Position numbers and translations under genes: made by a program. A model generated the notes under the pieces. It saw only the letters and a program-made list of their open reading frames with translations. It had not been told where the DNA came from and did not search any database. Of a stretch of 64,000 nt of DNA, positions 59,144 to 64,000 are shown one piece after another (position 1 is the stretch's first letter; each line of letters begins with the position of its first letter). Origin of the DNA: Schistocephalus solidus. Taxonomy: Eukaryota; Platyhelminthes; Cestoda; Diphyllobothriidea; Diphyllobothriidae. The DNA is taken from assembly GCA_017591395.1 (NCBI GenBank), contig WEDG01003953.1:104460-168459 (forward strand), read 5' to 3'.

Positions 59144-60913
59144 ATGGATGGGAATGGTGTTGAAGTCGTTGAAAATTGCGACAAAGCCGAGTACTTAGGT
59201 CGGTTTTTTGCCTCGGTTTTCACTAGAGAACCGGAACTTCAACTTGACCACGTCAACAGTGCTGTTATAGACGCCCGTCCAGTGCTTGAATATATAATCT
59301 TCCAGGAACCTCTCGTGGAACTAGAACTGCGAAATCTGAAAGAAGCGAAGTCATCTGGTCCGGACGATATACCGGCCAAGTTCTTGAAAGAACTGGCCAG
59401 CGAACTGTCCAAACCACTAGCGCATATATTTAATTCGTCATTTGAATCAGGGAAACTGCCATCCGAATGGAAGGCAGCAAATATATACCCCATATACAAG
59501 AGTGGTGCTCGATCTAATGTTAACAATTATCGGCCTGTCAGCCTAACCTCCATTTGCTGTAAAATAATGGAATCAATAATCAAGAAGACAACCATGAAGT
59601 TCCTTGAGGAAAACCAATTACTCTCAGATCTCCAGCATGGCTTCAGACAGAATCACTCCTGTCTTTCTAGTTTATTACTCTCAACAGAGCAGTGGACTCG
59701 TGCACTGGACGAAAATGGTAGGGTTGACGTCATATACACTGATTTCAAGAAGGCGTTTGACAGTGTCCCACACAAACTTCTCATCTACAAATTATCTGAA
59801 ATCGGCATAAGAGGAATGTTGCTGACATGGATCGCAGACTTTCTTACAGATAGATTGCAAACTGTGTGCGTCGATACCTCGAAGTCAACACCTACTCCGG
59901 TTCTAAGTGGTGTCCCCCAAGGCTCGGTATTAGGGCCGTTACTCTTCTTAGTGTACATCAACGACTGTGTCGGTGACCTGGATTGCAGCGCCATCATGTT
60001 TGCAGACGATGTTAAATTGTGGCGGGTCATCAGATCTGATTTCGATAGGCACGCACTTCAAGAGGATCTCAACCGTCTTAGCAGCTGGTCTGCTCGTTGG
60101 CTCTTAAATTTTAACGTTGGTAAGTGTGTGGTACTAAGACTGCGTACCAGAAGGACCAGTGAGGAGGATGATTCCTTCCAATACATTCTTAATGGGCAGC
60201 CCCTTTCAATTGTTGAGGAACAGAAGGACCTCGGTGTTCTAATACATGCCTCACTTAAACCATCTTCACAGTGTTTAAAGGCAGCAAAACGTGCTACACA
60301 GGCCTTATTTGCGCTCAGACGTGGGTTTGTGCAGATTGATAAGGAACTCTTCCGAAAAACCTACGGGGTATATGTTCGATCTCACTTGGAATATGCCATC
60401 CAGGCCTGGCGTCCCTGGTTTAAGAAGGATTATCTACAGCCGGAACGAGTGCAGGCGAGGGCTACGAAGATGGTCAAGAATCTTAGTAATCTGCCTTACG
60501 AAGCCAGACTGGTTGAACTTGATTTGTTTCCTCTAAATTACAGGCAACTACGCGGTGACCTCATCCAAACCTACCGGATTGTCAGAGGCCGCAATTGTGC
60601 CCTAGAATTTGCTGAATTCTTCGAATTGGCTGGGACGGAACATCTGCGGGGTCATCCCTTTAAACTGCAGAGGAAGTTTGTCTACACGGAAGTCCGTCGG
60701 AACGCCTTTTCGCAGAGGGTCGTTGGAGCATGGAACGGACTCCCTGACGAGGTGGTCCTTTCAGAAACTGTTGACACATTTAAATTCAAACTAGATACTC
60801 ATTTTCTGAGAAACTATTGTCAATATAATGAAGATTGTGTAAACAGTGGCAGGTTGCGCCTGGCCCACATATCGATGACCCTACATTTTCATTTGTCAGA
60901 TATATCACTGTAA
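59144..60913 (+). CDS. Reverse transcriptase of the CR1-like element
   Basis: A 589-codon uninterrupted frame. Visible RT blocks: AKSSGPDDIPAKFLKELASE (59347), WKAANIYPIYKSGARSNVNN, YRPVSLTSICCKIMESII, LQHGFRQNHSCLSSLL, TDFKKAFDSVPHKLLIYKL (motif A), LSGVPQGSVLGPLLFLVYIN (motif B), and the catalytic IMFADDVKLWR (59995-60027, motif C). A C-terminal region follows with LEYAIQAWRPWFKKDYLQPE and FSQRVVGAWNGLPDEVVLSE. It would copy element RNA at a nicked target site. The frame begins in the endonuclease-RT linker after several breaks, so on its own it is an RT without its endonuclease. Confidence 0.92.
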   Translation: MDGNGVEVVENCDKAEYLGRFFASVFTREPELQLDHVNSAVIDARPVLEYIIFQEPLVELELRNLKEAKSSGPDDIPAKFLKELASELSKPLAHIFNSSFESGKLPSEWKAANIYPIYKSGARSNVNNYRPVSLTSICCKIMESIIKKTTMKFLEENQLLSDLQHGFRQNHSCLSSLLLSTEQWTRALDENGRVDVIYTDFKKAFDSVPHKLLIYKLSEIGIRGMLLTWIADFLTDRLQTVCVDTSKSTPTPVLSGVPQGSVLGPLLFLVYINDCVGDLDCSAIMFADDVKLWRVIRSDFDRHALQEDLNRLSSWSARWLLNFNVGKCVVLRLRTRRTSEEDDSFQYILNGQPLSIVEEQKDLGVLIHASLKPSSQCLKAAKRATQALFALRRGFVQIDKELFRKTYGVYVRSHLEYAIQAWRPWFKKDYLQPERVQARATKMVKNLSNLPYEARLVELDLFPLNYRQLRGDLIQTYRIVRGRNCALEFAEFFELAGTEHLRGHPFKLQRKFVYTEVRRNAFSQRVVGAWNGLPDEVVLSETVDTFKFKLDTHFLRNYCQYNEDCVNSGRLRLAHISMTLHFHLSDISL

Positions 60914-61009
60914 TCATTAATACTATTGACATTTTTGCATATGAATAGGGAGCTCAAGGGCGAAAGCCTACTTCCCTCAATAAAGTGACTTAAAGTGACT
61001 AAATGACAG

Positions 61010-61660
61010 TATTGTAGATTTCATTTTTACAAATGATGTCCACCCCCTCTTAATGAATTTCCATCGTGATCTATTCACAAGTGATCACGCACTAATTCAC
61101 TGTTGTTTTCCAGTCTCCCTTCTTACAAACCCTGAGGTTAAATACAATAACCTTGACTTCGCTTACACAAATTATGAATAAATAAATAATTTCTTCAGCA
61201 CTCTAAGTTGGCAAAGCGTATTTTCAATTATCGATCCAAACTTTTTCCTGAGCTATTGCAGAGCCTGACAGAAAAAATCCAGGCTTTTATCCCGCTTAAT
61301 TCCCATACAGCCTCTTCTTCTATTCCATATTTTCTTCAAAACAGACATAAAAAATTACGACAGTAACTTAAAGATCCGTCTAAAAGCTCTTTGTCAGTGT
61401 ACTTAAGGATTGCACAAACATTTGAATCAGCCTTGAAAATAAACTGGTGTGAGACAGGCATGGGTAGTCTAGGGCACTACGTGATGCTAATTCTTCCAAA
61501 TATCTTGCTCAAGTCTTCCTTGTTCGGTCGTCGGCTAAGTTTCTGTATGTAACTCCGCCTTTACTTGACTGTAACCACAATTTTGTTACAGAGGATTTGA
61601 GCAAAGCAGAACTGATTAATTATTTTTTACCAACCACTTTACCATTGAAACAAACCTCAC
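61010..61660 (+). mobile_element. Old non-LTR remnant (endonuclease C-terminus and linker)
   Basis: The + strand reads IVDFIFTNDVHPLLMNFHRD then LFTSDHALIHCCFPVSLLT, the last endonuclease block with its SDH motif. NNLDFAYTNYE and further RT-linker-like pieces follow, broken by many stops. It is a different, older family from the CR1-like copy just upstream. Confidence 0.65.
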
Positions 61661-62278
61661 TCCCATAATCTGCCTGCTGTCAAATTCACACCTAATAACC
61701 ATTAATTGCACGTCTTCAAGTATTAAAAAAGAAAAAGCTCACCTATAAAATTCATATTCTGTTAGAATTGATAATATTCCAAACTCACTTTTAAACAGTT
61801 AAGAGCATTTCCACCATTATTAAGCAAATTATGCTCAGTACCTGCACTGAAATTAATAATATTGCGGTGTTCATTTATAATTTATTTATAATTTAGATTT
61901 GGTTAGCGCCGGGAGGGCCTTTTTGAATCAAATATTAGTTACCAAATTAAAGTTTGACAGTATGCAGATAATATGCTCAAATATTTAATAATGTAGGCAG
62001 AGCTTGTCCTGTTCGGTCAACAATGAGCGATTTTTTGAAATTAATTGTGAACTAGAAAATAGGCAGTGAAAAAAAACACCTACCTAGAAAATGGAGGCAG
62101 ATTTCAATAGGCCTCCATTTTCAAATAGTGGGAAGGAGAAAAAAACTGCTTACGAAAATAAGGTAAGGGGGTAGTGTAGGCTATCACTGCAGTAGCATTT
62201 CTGAATGAGCTAATTAAACGTCGAGCTGGTTCGTTATTGATCACTTAGGCATATGAAATAAAATCTCCCGAAAAGGCG
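61661..62278. other. No feature recognised
   Basis: AT-rich DNA between retroelement pieces. A short inverted similarity occurs (AATGGAGGCAGATTTCAATA at about 62091 and AGGCCTCCATTTTCAAATAG at about 62110); otherwise nothing is seen. Confidence 0.4.
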
Positions 62279-62862
62279 TCAGTGAACTTGAGGCCTCAGC
62301 AACTTAGGATCCAGAATTGAATTCTGATGGTGGTAAGTATCCGACGAAACAGCAGCATGATATTGTGTAAGTATGAATGACTTCATCTTTTGAACGACTG
62401 GAGGTGAAAGGAGACGACATGGTTCCTGGGGGACTCGAGGTAGAGGAAGAATATTTTCAAGATTGCCACTTAAATTCCAATGGTCCTTTCTCCGAGTCAT
62501 GAAGAAAGTTGCACGGAAAAAAATGTGGAAAATAAAAGGTTTATAGAATCAGTGTCAAGATAAATGTGCAGTCTTCGCTTGAATGCAGATAGACCAGTTA
62601 ACGACCTAAGTTCAATTGGAAAGTTATTCCAAAGAAAGCTATACCTAGAAGCAAAGAATGGAGAGCGTTAACATGTGGAGGGTGCAGAAGGAGGGATAAT
62701 TAGTGCAGCATTTCGTAGGTTATAAGGAAGACTAACGGGGGTAATGACAAAAAGCTTGGGGAGATTTGAGCTATTATTTAGTCGAAAAAGGAGAAAAACC
62801 TGCTTCCAGTCTCCTGAATCAAAGAATTTTAAGCTTCATCGGCTGGCATCTAGTTGAGTAGG
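62279..62862 (-). mobile_element. Non-LTR RT C-terminal remnant
   Basis: The - strand reads RRLEAGFLLFRLNNSSNLPK, LFVITPVSLPYNLRNAALII and SPFFASRYSFLWNNFPIEL, then RSLTGLSAFKRRLHIYLD, the conserved end of CR1/Jockey-type RT proteins. A region with stops follows toward 62279. It is directly upstream (in + coordinates) of the inserted CR1-like fragment. Confidence 0.7.
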
Positions 62863-62867
62863 AATTA

Positions 62868-63597
62868 TTTAAGTCACTTTAAGTCAATTTATTGAGGGAA
62901 GTAGGCTTTCGCCCTTGAGCTCCCTATTCATATGCAAAAATGTCAATAGTACAAACGTTTACAGTGATATATCTGACAAATGAAAATGTAGGGTCATCGA
63001 TATGTGTGGGCCAGGCGCAACCTGCCACTGTTTAAATAATCTTCATTATATTGACAATAGTTTCTCAGAAAATGAGTATCTAGTTTGAATTTAAATGTGT
63101 CAACAGTTTCTGAAAGGACCACCTCGTCAGGGATTCCGTTCCATGCTCCAACGACCCTCTGCGAAAAGGCGTTCCGACGGACTTCCGTGTGGACAAACTT
63201 CCTCTGCAGTTAAAGGGATGACCCCGCAGATGTTCCGTCCCAGCCAATTCGAAGAAGTCAGCGAATTCTAGGGCACAATCGCGGCCTCTGACAATCCGGT
63301 AGGTTTGGATGAGGTCACCGCGTAGTTGCCTGTAATTTAGAGGAAACAAATCAAGTTCAACCAGTCTGGCTTCGTAAGGCAGATGACTCAGATTCTTTAC
63401 CATCTTCGTAGCCCTCGCCTGCACTCGTTCCAGCTGTAGATAATCCTTCTTAAACCATGGACGCCAGGCCTGGACGGCATATTCCAAGTGAGATCGAACA
63501 AATACCCCGTAGGTTTTTCGGAAGAGTTCCTTATCAATCTGCACAAATCCACGTCTGAGCGCAAATAAGACCTGTGTAGCGCGTTATGCTGCCTTTG
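62868..63597 (-). mobile_element. CR1-like element, 5'-truncated copy
   Basis: Homologous to the end of the element at 56.4-61.0 kb. On the - strand, a frame at 63544-63080 matches its RT C-terminus (LFRKTYGVFVRSHLEYAVQA onward), with a frameshift at HPF/NCRGS that loses the last block. The 3' end carries the same ATTGACTTAAAGTGACTTAA-type terminal repeats. Similarity stops abruptly near 63597 after GCTGCCTT, a typical 5' truncation from incomplete reverse transcription. Confidence 0.9.
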
Positions 63598-64000
63598 GGC
63601 CCGTATTAGATGCGCAACGAATCCAAATGAACGACGCCCAAGAGAGAACAAGACAGTAGGCAAGGGGAAGAGTTTAGGGATTAGTTGAAGCTTGAAGTTG
63701 ATATTCTTATAGGGGCTTGGTCCTGCGAGGATCCTTTTGTGGGGATTAGCTGTCATGGGGTCCTTTGGTGGGGATTGGCTGTCCTGGGGAGGTCTTCGGG
63801 AGGTCCGTAGGAGAAGGAAAGGCGATGGCTGGAGAAGCGTCAGAGGGCGGTAGATTTAGAAAAGACATTTGGCAGGTTTCATAAGAGCTGTCTGGTAAAA
63901 AGCCATGTTGGGAGAAGTTGAGAATATGATTACTTATGCAAAAATCCATGATTTTTTGCAATTAGTTTTTCGAAGAGTTTAGCAAGCAAGAGTTAAGCAA
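63598..64000 (-). mobile_element. Non-LTR RT fragment running off the window end
   Basis: The - strand reads LQKIMDFCISNHILNFSQHG then FLPDSSYETCQMSFL near 63961-63840, the RT block around the HGF motif. The rest towards 63598 is Pro-rich and out of frame. It continues past 64000. It may be the 5' half of the element whose C-terminus is at 62279-62862, split by the 730-bp CR1-like insertion. Confidence 0.6.

Larger units (their letters stand above)
56376..60995 (+). mobile_element. CR1-like non-LTR retrotransposon, nearly full length
   Basis: In order: a damaged ORF1 (about 56376-57830), an endonuclease with one internal break (58014-58920), a damaged linker (58921-59143), an uninterrupted reverse transcriptase frame (59144-60913) and a 3' end with AAGTGACTTAAAGTGACT, short direct repeats typical of CR1-type termini. 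The start is approximate. A 5'-truncated relative lies in inverted orientation at 62868-63597. Confidence 0.85.

Overview
This window looks like flatworm nuclear DNA, most likely from a tapeworm. The evidence is: AT-rich sequence with long gene-poor stretches; two interrupted protein genes with gt-ag introns, some only 32-41 nt long; an innexin gene; and a dense load of Penelope-like, RTE-type and CR1/Jockey-type retroelements plus tRNA-derived SINEs. There is no bacterial operon structure. The species call is an inference; no database was searched.

Layout. From 1 to 5.4 kb there is no recognisable gene, only a GC-rich palindrome near 3.85 kb. An innexin (gap-junction) gene runs on the + strand in four recognised exons at 5418-5831, 27680-28131, 31677-31943 and about 33409-33991. 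Its first intron, about 21.8 kb, is full of repeats: an RTE fragment (6.33-6.48 kb), a SINE at 9.65 kb, a Penelope element with flanking direct repeats (9.82-12.54 kb, - strand), two copies of a second tRNA-like SINE (16.5 and 25.1 kb), a foldback element whose right arm has grown into a six-copy 121-bp satellite (18.76-20.34 kb), degenerate telomere-like tracts (23.4 and 24.1 kb), and a head-to-head tandem array of a 309-bp tRNA-derived SINE between (TA)n tracts (25.5-27.2 kb). Intron 2 holds a second Penelope fragment (30.9-31.35 kb).

From 35.1 to 40.5 kb lies a decayed RTE-type element: APE endonuclease, reverse transcriptase with a mutated catalytic FADD box, then a C2H2 zinc-finger reading frame, with GTA-rich microsatellite at both ends. 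From 52.75 down to 40.8 kb a coiled-coil protein gene runs on the - strand in nine exons whose phases all agree; its 5' end was not found. Its introns hold a palindromic Penelope derivative (45.05-45.92 kb), a second foldback element (47.35-47.81 kb) and a small + strand gene-like unit with an in-frame TGA (50.5-50.9 kb).

From 53.7 kb to the end the window is mostly non-LTR retrotransposon sequence. The best-preserved copy is a CR1-like element (about 56.4-61.0 kb) with an uninterrupted reverse transcriptase. A 5'-truncated relative lies in inverted orientation at 62.87-63.6 kb, among older remnants.

The most interesting signal is in the SINE. Just downstream of its tRNA-like part, each intact unit carries a hammerhead-ribozyme core (CTGATGA, a 3-bp stem II, GAAA, a minimal stem III, and a perfect 6-bp stem I). 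Tandem transcripts of the array would therefore be predicted to self-cleave into 309-nt monomers. A weaker hammerhead-like core sits in the arms of the palindromic Penelope derivative.
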